The notes under the pieces were generated by a model that saw only the letters and a list, made by a program, of their open reading frames with translations, did no database searches and was not told where the DNA came from. The position numbers and the translations under genes are program-made. From assembly GCA_023387635.1 (NCBI GenBank), contig JAEWHU010000137.1, forward strand, positions 1-5,298: a stretch of DNA of 5,298 bases, read 5' to 3'. Source of the stretch: Bacillota bacterium. GTDB lineage: Bacteria > Bacillota > Clostridia > Lachnospirales > Lachnospiraceae. Shown here piece by piece: positions 1 to 4,954 of the stretch (positions are counted from its first letter, which is position 1; each line of letters begins with the position of its first letter).

Positions 1-522
1 TTGATAAAGCTTTGAACGATTAAATATATTGATACTGTGGGTTATTACATGATTATCAGATTTTTGGTAATGGGCAAGATGATATTTTCTATTTATTTGA
101 TCTCTTGAGTAAGGGATGGTATATGTGGTTTCGCATTGCTCTTTTATATCTTGAAAAAGTGTACCACCTAAAAAAACATTAAATAATTGCATCCCTCTAC
201 ATATTCCCAGCATTGGTTTATTCGATTCTAATGCAATATGAAATAAATCTTCTTCCATTTTGTCACGCATGGGTACAATTACTCCACAGTTTTCCACAGG
301 TTCTTCTCCAAATCGAAGGGGATTAATATCGGGCCCTCCAGTAAAAAGAAAGCCATCTAAGGTACTTACAAGAGTTTCTAAATCTTCTTTCGTTATTTCA
401 AGAGGCAATAGTAACGGAATGCCACCATGATCTGTAATGGATTTTAAATAATTTGGTCCAATCCAAATACGATTTCTTTCATAATCATATTGTGGAGTAA
501 TACCGATTATAGGCTTCTTCAA
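1..522 (-). CDS. Class I glutamine amidotransferase-like hydrolase (peptidase C26 / gamma-glutamyl-GABA hydrolase family), N-terminal part
   Basis: This minus-strand gene runs off the left edge, leaving 174 codons of a family usually about 230-260 residues long. The protein begins MKKPIIGITPQYDY, typical of the family. It then shows FTGGPDINP (residues 60-68) and the nucleophile elbow GICRGMQLF with catalytic Cys at residue 108, followed by LGGTLFQD. The catalytic His and Glu of the triad would lie beyond the edge. Family members are cytoplasmic enzymes that hydrolyse gamma-glutamyl amide bonds, for example gamma-glutamyl-GABA in putrescine breakdown; the substrate here cannot be told. I chose TTG at 522-520 because it gives the family N-terminus and has a GGAAGTGGG Shine-Dalgarno-like run 8 nt upstream. 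An in-frame GTG at 531-529 would add three residues and lacks such a site. It is divergent from yqeG and has its own promoter. The family call is secure; a puuD name would be an over-call. Confidence 0.9.
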   Translation of the reverse strand, partial: MKKPIIGITPQYDYERNRIWIGPNYLKSITDHGGIPLLLPLEITKEDLETLVSTLDGFLFTGGPDINPLRFGEEPVENCGVIVPMRDKMEEDLFHIALESNKPMLGICRGMQLFNVFLGGTLFQDIKEQCETTYTIPYSRDQINRKYHLAHYQKSDNHVITHSINIFNRSKLYQ

Positions 523-565
523 ATAAAACACCCACTTCCCATAGAATATTTGGTATATTATTACT

Positions 566-594
566 ATTGTATGATGAAATTAAATCATTTGCAA
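566..594 (-). promoter_or_regulatory. Sigma-A-type promoter for the minus-strand amidotransferase gene
   Basis: Reading the minus strand, TTGCAA (594-589) is followed after 17 nt by TACAAT (571-566). Transcription would start near 559, giving a leader of roughly 37 nt before the TTG start at 522. The 17-nt spacing and near-consensus hexamers make this a good candidate. No operator is evident apart from an AT-only palindrome (593-602) that overlaps the -35 element. Confidence 0.65.
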
Positions 595-628
595 TAATTA
601 TTAAAGAAGTTTTTAGATTGTGAATAAC

Positions 629-658
629 TTGCCAAATGATTGTATACTTTGATATAAT
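629..658 (+). promoter_or_regulatory. Sigma-A-type promoter for yqeG and probably aroK-aroQ
   Basis: TTGCCA (629-634) and a perfect TATAAT (653-658) are separated by 18 nt. Transcription would start near 665, about 28 nt before the yqeG start codon. No terminator is visible before efp, so this promoter probably also serves aroK and aroQ. Its -35 box lies 34 bp from that of the divergent minus-strand promoter. Confidence 0.7.
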
Positions 659-692
659 GAATTAATAAAATATATTTACAAATGGAGGCTTT

Positions 693-1196
693 ATGCTAAG
701 TAGATTTTATCCTGATGAATGCGCAGATTCAGCTTATGTGATAGATTATAATAAATTATATCAAAAAGGATATAGAGGCTTATTGTTTGATATCGATAAT
801 ACATTAGTTGAACATGGGGCAGATGCCGATGAAAGAGCGAAAAAGTTATTAAAAAATCTAAAAGATATTGGGTTTCATATATGTTTAATATCTAATAATA
901 AAGAGGAAAGAGTAAAAAGATTTAATAAAGATATTAATGTGTTATATGTTTTTGATGCAAAAAAACCATCTGTTAGAAATTATGTAAAAGCTATGAAGTT
1001 AATTGGGACAAACAAAACTAATACAGTTTTTATTGGAGATCAGTTATTTACTGATGTATATGGTGCTAAAAGAGCTGGAATTAAAAGTTACTTTGTTAAG
1101 CCAATAGGTAAACAAGAAGAAATTCAAATAGTATTAAAAAGATATTTAGAAAGAATCGTATTAAATTTTTATAGAAAAGACAGAAAAATGAGATAG
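693..1196 (+). CDS. yqeG: YqeG family HAD-superfamily (subclass IIIA) phosphatase
   Basis: A 167-residue protein matching the YqeG family over its full length, opening with the family-like MLSRFYPDE. All HAD motifs are visible. Motif I is DIDNTLV, with nucleophile Asp33 and acid/base Asp35. Motif II is LISNN with Ser67, motif III AKKP with Lys91, and motif IV GDQLFTD with Asp116 and Asp121 as Mg2+ ligands. There is no signal peptide or membrane segment, so it should be a soluble cytoplasmic phosphohydrolase. The C-terminal 20 residues are strongly basic. The physiological substrate of bacterial YqeG is not established to my knowledge; in Bacillus the gene sits beside the ribosome-assembly GTPase gene yqeH and aroE. 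Here it leads a likely operon with aroK and aroQ. The ATG at 693 has a strong GGAGG (684-688), though the 4-nt spacing is short. Confidence 0.93.
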   Translation: MLSRFYPDECADSAYVIDYNKLYQKGYRGLLFDIDNTLVEHGADADERAKKLLKNLKDIGFHICLISNNKEERVKRFNKDINVLYVFDAKKPSVRNYVKAMKLIGTNKTNTVFIGDQLFTDVYGAKRAGIKSYFVKPIGKQEEIQIVLKRYLERIVLNFYRKDRKMR

Positions 1197-1197
1197 A

Positions 1198-1276
1198 AAT
1201 ATAATAGGATATATATAGTTAAAAGTTAAAAAAGTTTACAGAGGATTATATGTTCTATTATATTATAGAAAGGTAA
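1198..1276 (+). promoter_or_regulatory. Possible switchable RNA structure in the aroK leader
   Basis: The gap between yqeG and aroK contains a 10-nt perfect inverted repeat: AATATAATAG (1198-1207) can pair with CTATTATATT (1255-1264), and two G-U pairs could extend it. The same downstream arm can instead form a local hairpin, TTCTAT (1253-1258) with ATAGAA (1265-1270), which covers the 5' half of the aroK Shine-Dalgarno sequence AGAAAGG (1267-1273). The two structures exclude each other. Both are almost purely A-T, so stability is low and chance pairing is plausible. Two tandem AGTTAAA heptamers (1217-1230) lie in the loop. Confidence 0.25.
1250..1276 (+). CDS. Possible eight-codon leader ORF upstream of aroK (MFYYIIER)
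   Basis: ATG at 1250 opens an eight-codon frame, Met-Phe-Tyr-Tyr-Ile-Ile-Glu-Arg, ending in TAA at 1274-1276. GAGGA (1241-1245) is a plausible ribosome binding site, with GAGG 5 nt upstream of the start. The frame ends 4 nt before the aroK start and contains the aroK Shine-Dalgarno, so translating it would bring ribosomes directly onto aroK. Three consecutive aromatic codons before a shikimate-pathway gene resemble an attenuator or coupling peptide. An ORF this short can easily arise by chance, so this is a candidate only. Confidence 0.3.
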   Translation: MFYYIIER

Positions 1277-1280
1277 CTTT

Positions 1281-1793
1281 ATGGGAAACATTGTACTAAT
1301 AGGTTTTATGGGTTGTGGGAAGTCCAGTGTCGGGAAAAAGTTAGCAGAAAAAATGGACTATTGTTTTTGCGACGTAGATAGAGTGATTGAAAGAGATAAT
1401 AAGAAAAGTATATCTGAGATATTTGAAACCAAAGGAGAAGAATATTTTAGAGAATTAGAAACAAAAACAGTAAAAAAATTAATTAATACTGTTAACAATT
1501 GTATTATATCAGTTGGTGGCGGCCTTCCTATAAAGAATGGAAATGGTGAGTTACTAAAGAAATTGGGGACTGTAGTATTTTTAAAAGTACAAAAGAATAC
1601 AGTTTTGAAACGACTAGAATATGATAAAACAAGACCACTTCTAGCTAGTGATGATAGAGATAAAAGAATAGAAGAGTTATTACTATATAGGGAACCAATC
1701 TATTCTTCAATTGCTGATATTGTAGTTGAGGTGGATAATAAGGAATTTAATCAAATTCTAGATGAGATATGTAATAATTTAAATATTATATAG
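1281..1793 (+). CDS. aroK: Shikimate kinase
   Basis: A 170-residue protein, the normal length for shikimate kinase, which uses ATP to convert shikimate to shikimate 3-phosphate (fifth step of the shikimate pathway; cytoplasm). Visible motifs, in order: P-loop GFMGCGKSS (residues 8-16); the shikimate-binding acidic motif DVD (31-33), usually DxD; Arg57 in FRELE; the GGG substrate-binding turn (79-81); the lid Arg118 in TRPLL; and YREPIY (136-141) with Arg137. Every expected catalytic and binding residue is present, so it should be active. The ATG at 1281 has AAAGG (1269-1273) 7 nt upstream. It lies 84 nt behind yqeG with no terminator between, and 11 nt ahead of aroQ, so cotranscription is likely. 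The leader holds a possible aromatic-codon ORF that might couple expression to Phe/Tyr supply. Confidence 0.97.
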   Translation: MGNIVLIGFMGCGKSSVGKKLAEKMDYCFCDVDRVIERDNKKSISEIFETKGEEYFRELETKTVKKLINTVNNCIISVGGGLPIKNGNGELLKKLGTVVFLKVQKNTVLKRLEYDKTRPLLASDDRDKRIEELLLYREPIYSSIADIVVEVDNKEFNQILDEICNNLNII

Positions 1794-1804
1794 AAGGGGG
1801 AACT

Positions 1805-2254
1805 ATGAAACTATTAGTAATAAATGGACCTAATATTAATTTTCTTGGAATACGTGATAAAACTATTTATGGTAATAATAACTATGAGTATTTACTACAG
1901 ATTTTAAAGGAAAAAGCAGAAGAATATGGTTATACCATTGATACTTACCAAAGCAACATAGAAGGTGAAATAATAAACCGTTTGCAAAAAGCATATTTTG
2001 ATGGAACAGAGGGAATAATAATTAATCCAGGTGCATATACACATTATAGTTATGCAATAAAAGATGCACTTGCTTCCATCATAGTGCCAAAGATTGAAGT
2101 ACATATCTCTAACATACACAAAAGAGAAGAGTTCAGACACACTTCAGTTACTGCATCTGAATGTGATGGCCAAATTGTAGGGTTGGGGCTAAATGGATAT
2201 CTGTTAGCAATAGATGCTATTATAAATATTTTAATGGATAGAGATAATGAATAA
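1805..2254 (+). CDS. aroQ: 3-dehydroquinate dehydratase, type II
   Basis: A 149-residue type II dehydroquinase, the usual size for this dodecameric enzyme. It dehydrates 3-dehydroquinate to 3-dehydroshikimate, the third shikimate-pathway step, by a mechanism unrelated to type I AroD. The sequence shows NGPNINFLG (residues 7-15), Arg17 and Tyr22 of the flexible active-site loop, QSNIEGE (49-55), NPGAYTHYS (74-82), EVHISN (98-103) with catalytic His100, and FRH (110-112) with Arg111. The QSN motif carries Ile52 where many homologues have His (QSNHEG); the remaining residues look intact. It starts 11 nt after the aroK stop behind a strong AAGGGGG site (1794-1800), so the two are almost certainly cotranscribed. 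In many Firmicutes aroQ is followed by pepP and then efp; here pepP is absent. Confidence 0.97.
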   Translation: MKLLVINGPNINFLGIRDKTIYGNNNYEYLLQILKEKAEEYGYTIDTYQSNIEGEIINRLQKAYFDGTEGIIINPGAYTHYSYAIKDALASIIVPKIEVHISNIHKREEFRHTSVTASECDGQIVGLGLNGYLLAIDAIINILMDRDNE

Positions 2255-2329
2255 TATGAATGATTTTTATGAATGAATTATATTCATGAACAAAAAATGG
2301 GACAAATTTAAGATTTTAATAAAAAACAG

Positions 2330-2356
2330 TTGAAAAAAATTATCGTTTATTATAAA
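2330..2356 (+). promoter_or_regulatory. Possible promoter for efp
   Basis: TTGAAA (2330-2335) and TATAAA (2351-2356) lie 15 nt apart in the 138-nt gap between aroQ and efp. The short spacer makes this a weak match, and a second TATAAA (2358-2363) is too far from the same -35. A separate promoter would fit the high EF-P expression usual in bacteria, but readthrough from aroQ is equally possible because no terminator is seen in the gap. Confidence 0.35.
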
Positions 2357-2392
2357 CTATAAAATAGTTAATTCAAGGAGGAAATATCATAT

Positions 2393-2950
2393 ATGGTATC
2401 AGCAGGAGATTTTAGAAATGGCTTAACAATTGAGTTGGATGGTAATGTTTATCAAGTAATAGATTTCCAACATGTAAAACCAGGTAAAGGTGCTGCATTT
2501 GTTAGAACAAAATTAAGAAATATTAAAAATGGTGGTATACAAGAAAAAACTTTCAGACCAACTGAAAAATTCCCACAAGCACACATTGAACGTTCAGAAG
2601 TGCAATATTTATATAAAGATGGTGACTTATATAATTTCATGGATGTAAATACTTATGATCAATTTGCATTAAATGAAGATTCTATAGGAGATGCTTTAGA
2701 ATTTGTTAAAGAAAATGAAATGGTTAAAATGCTTTCTCATAACAAGCAAGTATTTGCCGTTGAACCACCACTATTCGTAGAATTAGTTATAACTGATACT
2801 GAGCCAGGCTTTAAAGGTGATACTGCACAAGGTGCTACAAAACCAGCTAAAGTTGAGACAGGTGCTACAGTTTATGTACCTTTATTTGTTGAGCAAGGTG
2901 ATAAAATTAGTATTGATACAAGAACTGGTGAATATTTAAAGAGAGTGTAA
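2393..2950 (+). CDS. efp: Elongation factor P
   Basis: A full-length 185-residue EF-P, a tRNA-shaped three-domain protein that binds between the ribosomal P and E sites and relieves stalling at consecutive prolines. Domain I (about 1-63) carries the HVKPGKGAAFVR loop with Lys32 at its tip. This is the position modified in other bacteria: 5-aminopentanolylation at Lys32 in Bacillus subtilis, beta-lysylation in Escherichia coli. The loop matches the B. subtilis type as I recall it, so an aminopentanol-like modification or none is more likely than EpmA-type lysylation. The C-terminal EF-P signature spans KPAKVETGATVYVPLFVEQG, then DTRTGEYLKR. The ATG at 2393 has a perfect AAGGAGG (2375-2381) at a somewhat long 11-nt spacing. 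A strong terminator lies about 90 nt downstream, ending the unit. Confidence 0.98.
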   Translation: MVSAGDFRNGLTIELDGNVYQVIDFQHVKPGKGAAFVRTKLRNIKNGGIQEKTFRPTEKFPQAHIERSEVQYLYKDGDLYNFMDVNTYDQFALNEDSIGDALEFVKENEMVKMLSHNKQVFAVEPPLFVELVITDTEPGFKGDTAQGATKPAKVETGATVYVPLFVEQGDKISIDTRTGEYLKRV

Positions 2951-2958
2951 CAATATAA

Positions 2959-3013
2959 AGGCTATGAAGAATCTAACTTTGTCAGCTTGCTGACTATATG
3001 ATTTAGAATGCCT
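2959..3013 (+). other. Nested hairpin in the efp 3' untranslated region
   Basis: Between the efp stop and its terminator, GTCAG (2981-2985) pairs with CTGAC (2990-2994) around a CTTG tetraloop, a stable loop type in RNA. It is flanked by outward pairings TCTAA (2972-2976) with TTAGA (3003-3007), and AGGC (2959-2962) with GCCT (3010-3013). No T-run follows, so it is not itself an intrinsic terminator. Its role is unknown; it may protect or serve as a processing site for the mRNA 3' end. Confidence 0.4.
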
Positions 3014-3037
3014 AATAATAAACAAAGAATAATTATG

Positions 3038-3065
3038 AAACCCTTGAGAAATCAAGGGTTTTTCT
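3038..3065 (+). terminator. Rho-independent terminator after efp
   Basis: AAACCCTTGA (3038-3047) pairs perfectly over 10 bp with TCAAGGGTTT (3052-3061). The GAAA loop is of the stable GNRA class, and a TTTTTCT tract (3059-3065) follows directly. The reverse orientation lacks a T-run, so it works only on the plus strand. It separates efp from the membrane protein gene downstream. Confidence 0.92.
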
Positions 3066-3103
3066 ATAAAATTAAATAAAAATATAAGAAAGTAGGTAAT
3101 TGT

Positions 3104-3517
3104 ATGTGGATTCTTTATGCTATCTTGTCTGCAGTTTTTGCTGCACTCACTTCTATACTAGCAAAAATAGGAATTAGAGATGTTAATTCTAATTTGGCTA
3201 CTGCAATTAGGATGATAGTAGTACTTCTCATGTCATGGGGGATGGTTTTTATAACTGGTTCATTTAAAGGAATATCAAAAATTGAAGGGAAAAGTCTTAC
3301 GTTCATTCTTTTGTCAGGAGTTGCAACAGGTTTATCCTGGTTATTCTATTTTAAAGCCTTACAGATGGGGGAAGCTTCAAAAGTTGTTCCAATTGATAAG
3401 TTTAGTGTAGTTATTACTTTAGTACTAGCATATTTTATTCTAGGAGAGGCATTTACAACTAAGACAATTATTGGAGGTATTCTAATTACTGCAGGGACCC
3501 TAGTTTTAATATTATAA
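3104..3517 (+). CDS. Half-size EamA/DMT-superfamily membrane protein
   Basis: A 137-residue, very hydrophobic protein with about five membrane helices (roughly residues 3-21, 32-51, 65-83, 93-112 and 120-137), equal to a single EamA repeat. Typical drug/metabolite transporters have two such repeats and ten helices, so this form probably works as a dimer. Recognisable family features are the N-terminal AALTSILAKIGI, GLSWLFYFKALQMGEASKVVPID (start near residue 76) and the terminal-helix entry LAYFILGE (108-115). Single-repeat EamA proteins of about 140 residues are common in Firmicutes, so this need not be a broken gene: both ends are complete. The substrate cannot be inferred. The start has a weak AGTAGGT site (3091-3097). 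No convincing promoter is seen after the efp terminator, only an isolated TATAAA (3065-3070). It lies 57 nt before pepT with no terminator between. Confidence 0.88.
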   Translation: MWILYAILSAVFAALTSILAKIGIRDVNSNLATAIRMIVVLLMSWGMVFITGSFKGISKIEGKSLTFILLSGVATGLSWLFYFKALQMGEASKVVPIDKFSVVITLVLAYFILGEAFTTKTIIGGILITAGTLVLIL

Positions 3518-3545
3518 TAATATAGAAGTAATTAAAAATAAATTA

Positions 3546-3561
3546 TATGTAAAAATACATA
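3546..3561 (+). repeat. Short inverted repeat upstream of pepT
   Basis: TATGTA (3546-3551) and TACATA (3556-3561) form a perfect 6-bp inverted repeat around AAAA, ending 4 nt before the GGAG ribosome binding site of pepT (3566-3569). It could be a small operator or a weak mRNA hairpin near the start. It is too short and A-T-rich to exclude chance. Confidence 0.3.
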
Positions 3562-3574
3562 GAATGGAGTTAAT

Positions 3575-4804
3575 ATGAAGAAAGTATCAGAAAGATTTTT
3601 AAAATATGTAAAGGTGGATACACAATCTGTAGATGATATGGATGTTGTACCAAGTAGTGAAAAACAAAAAGATTTAGCTAATATACTTGTAGAAGAATTA
3701 AAAGAAATAGGTGCAAGTGATGTAAGAATGGATTCTCATGGTTATGTTTATGCAACCATTCCAGCGACAACAACGAAAAATATACCAACACTTGGTTTTG
3801 TATCCCATATGGATACATCCACAGCCTTAAGTGGTAAGAATGTAAATCCACAAATTATTGCTAATTATCAAGGTGGCGATATTGTACTGAATAAAGAACT
3901 TAATATAGTAATGAAAGAGAAAGATAATTCTAGTCTAAGTAAATACATTGGTCATGACATAATTGTAACGGATGGAACTACATTACTTGGTGCAGATGAT
4001 AAAGCAGGAATTGCTGAGATTATGACTATGGCAGAGTATTTGCTTAATCATCCTGAAATAGAACACGGTACAATTAAAATCGGTTTTACACCAGATGAAG
4101 AAGTAGGACGTGGAGTAGATTTCTTTGATGTAGAAGGATTTGGAGCGGACTTTGCATATACTGTTGACGGGGGTGAAGTAGGGGAACTAGAGTATGAAAA
4201 CTTTAATGCTGCAAGTGCCAGATTTACTATTCAAGGTAAGAGTATTCATCCAGGAGCTGCAAAAAACAAAATGATTCATAGTCTATATGTTGCTATGGAA
4301 TTACAGAATATGCTTCCTGTAGAACAAAGTCCTATCTATACAGAAGGTTATGAAGGCTTTTTTATGTTAGAATCACTTGAGGGCGGTGTAGATAGCGCCA
4401 AAGGTTCTTATATAATACGTGATCATGATAAAGTTAAATTTGAAGAAAAGAAAGAAAGATTTAAGAAAATCGTACATTATTTAAATGATAAATATGGTGA
4501 AAATACAATTACCTTAACAATCAAAGATAGTTATTATAATATGAAGGAAATGGTTGAACCACATTTTCATCTTATAGAAAATGCAAAAAAAGCAATAGAA
4601 GATCTAGGAATCACTCCAATCATTACACCAATTCGTGGAGGTACTGATGGTAGCCGTTTATCTTATATGGGTCTTCCATGCCCTAATCTTGGAACGGGAG
4701 GACATAATTTTCATGGTAGATATGAGTATATTACCATACAATCCATGGAGAAGTCAGTGGAAGTACTTTTAAAGATAATAGATATATACACAAACAATAA
4801 GTAA
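3575..4804 (+). CDS. pepT: Peptidase T (tripeptide aminopeptidase, M20 family)
   Basis: A 409-residue cytoplasmic dizinc aminopeptidase that removes the N-terminal residue of tripeptides; the length is typical. The expected zinc and catalytic positions are all visible: His78 and Asp80 in SHMDTS, Asp141 in LLGADDKAG, Glu175 (general base) and Glu176 in TPDEEVGRG, Asp198 in TVDGGEVGE, and His380 in the C-terminal NFHGRYE. The dimerisation lid domain occupies roughly residues 205-310 and includes SIHPGAAKN; RGGTDGSRLSYMGLPCPNLGTGG precedes the final His motif. It supplies free amino acids from imported or recycled peptides, in keeping with a peptide-using anaerobe. The ATG at 3575 has GGAG (3566-3569) 5 nt upstream. 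It probably shares a transcript with the EamA gene, since no separate promoter is evident. No terminator is seen after it before the ilvD promoter. Confidence 0.97.
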   Translation: MKKVSERFLKYVKVDTQSVDDMDVVPSSEKQKDLANILVEELKEIGASDVRMDSHGYVYATIPATTTKNIPTLGFVSHMDTSTALSGKNVNPQIIANYQGGDIVLNKELNIVMKEKDNSSLSKYIGHDIIVTDGTTLLGADDKAGIAEIMTMAEYLLNHPEIEHGTIKIGFTPDEEVGRGVDFFDVEGFGADFAYTVDGGEVGELEYENFNAASARFTIQGKSIHPGAAKNKMIHSLYVAMELQNMLPVEQSPIYTEGYEGFFMLESLEGGVDSAKGSYIIRDHDKVKFEEKKERFKKIVHYLNDKYGENTITLTIKDSYYNMKEMVEPHFHLIENAKKAIEDLGITPIITPIRGGTDGSRLSYMGLPCPNLGTGGHNFHGRYEYITIQSMEKSVEVLLKIIDIYTNNK

Positions 4805-4831
4805 TTAAATCGAAAGTTTTTTAAATATTCA

Positions 4832-4860
4832 TTGATCTTTTAAGAGAAGTAAGATATTAT
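4832..4860 (+). promoter_or_regulatory. Sigma-A-type promoter for ilvD
   Basis: TTGATC (4832-4837) and TATTAT (4855-4860) are separated by exactly 17 nt. Transcription would start near 4867, giving an untranslated leader of about 88 nt. That is too short for a T-box but long enough for the small ORF and hairpins described next. An 8-bp TTTGCAAA palindrome (4900-4907) lies downstream of the start point. Confidence 0.6.
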
Positions 4861-4892
4861 ATACTACAACACTTGAAAGTGATATTGTGTTA

Positions 4893-4919
4893 ATGCTAAT
4901 TTGCAAAGTGGTATTTTAA
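4893..4919 (+). CDS. Possible eight-codon leader ORF upstream of ilvD (MLICKVVF)
   Basis: ATG at 4893 opens Met-Leu-Ile-Cys-Lys-Val-Val-Phe, ending in TAA at 4917-4919. An in-frame GTG at 4887 would add Leu and Met codons (ten codons in all). Half of the eight codons specify branched-chain amino acids, the products of the pathway to which ilvD belongs, as in classical ilv leader peptides. The weak point is the ribosome binding site: only GAAAGTG (4875-4881) precedes it. Leu, Ile and Val codons are common in AT-rich DNA, so chance remains a serious alternative. Confidence 0.25.
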   Translation: MLICKVVF

Positions 4920-4946
4920 ACCCTTTGACTTTTATAAAGAAGGTGG
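4904..4946 (+). promoter_or_regulatory. Mutually exclusive hairpins over the ilvD ribosome binding site
   Basis: Hairpin A pairs CAAAG-T-GGT (4904-4912, T4909 bulged) with ACCCTTTG (4920-4927): eight base pairs around a 7-nt loop. Hairpin B reuses ACCCTTT (4920-4926) as its 5' arm and pairs it with AAAG (4936-4939) and GGT (4942-4944), with a two-A bulge. B buries part of the ilvD Shine-Dalgarno AAGGTGG (4940-4946). Only one can form at a time; A looks the more stable and would leave the site free. A translational on/off switch is inferred, not shown. Confidence 0.4.
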
Positions 4947-4954
4947 CTGATTAT

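Noticed and set aside
1904..2140. 78-codon minus-strand frame inside aroQ
   Set aside because: It lies wholly within a clear aroQ gene on the other strand. Its translation is a cysteine-, tyrosine- and phenylalanine-rich string without recognisable motifs, as expected of an antisense shadow.
2256..2290. ATGAAT/ATTCAT repeats and 6-bp hairpin after aroQ, considered as a terminator
   Set aside because: The stem (2273-2278 with 2282-2287) is short and AT-rich and is followed by an A-run, not a T-run, so it is not a plus-strand intrinsic terminator.
2452..2640. 62-codon minus-strand frame inside efp
   Set aside because: It is antisense to the highly conserved EF-P coding sequence and its translation resembles no family I recognise.
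3044..3070. Promoter for the EamA gene (TTGAGA with TATAAA)
   Set aside because: The spacer is only 15 nt and the -35-like hexamer lies inside the perfect terminator stem, which explains it better.
3115..3306. 63-codon minus-strand frame inside the EamA gene
   Set aside because: It is antisense to a convincing membrane-protein gene, and its openness is explained by that gene's codon composition.
3104..3517. EamA gene considered as a truncated ten-helix transporter pseudogene
   Set aside because: Start, stop and all five helices of one repeat are intact, and single-repeat EamA proteins of about this length are a known form. No second repeat remnant follows in the 57 nt before pepT.
3509..3523. 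Palindrome around the EamA stop codon (ATATTA-TAA-TAATAT)
   Set aside because: It is composed only of A and T, has no T-run, and is the kind of dyad expected by chance in such sequence. The TATAAT within it has no -35 partner.
4861..4954. T-box riboswitch in front of ilvD
   Set aside because: AAGGTGG (4940-4946) superficially recalls the T-box core, but the ACCGCG continuation, the specifier stem and a terminator are all missing, and the leader is only about 88 nt.
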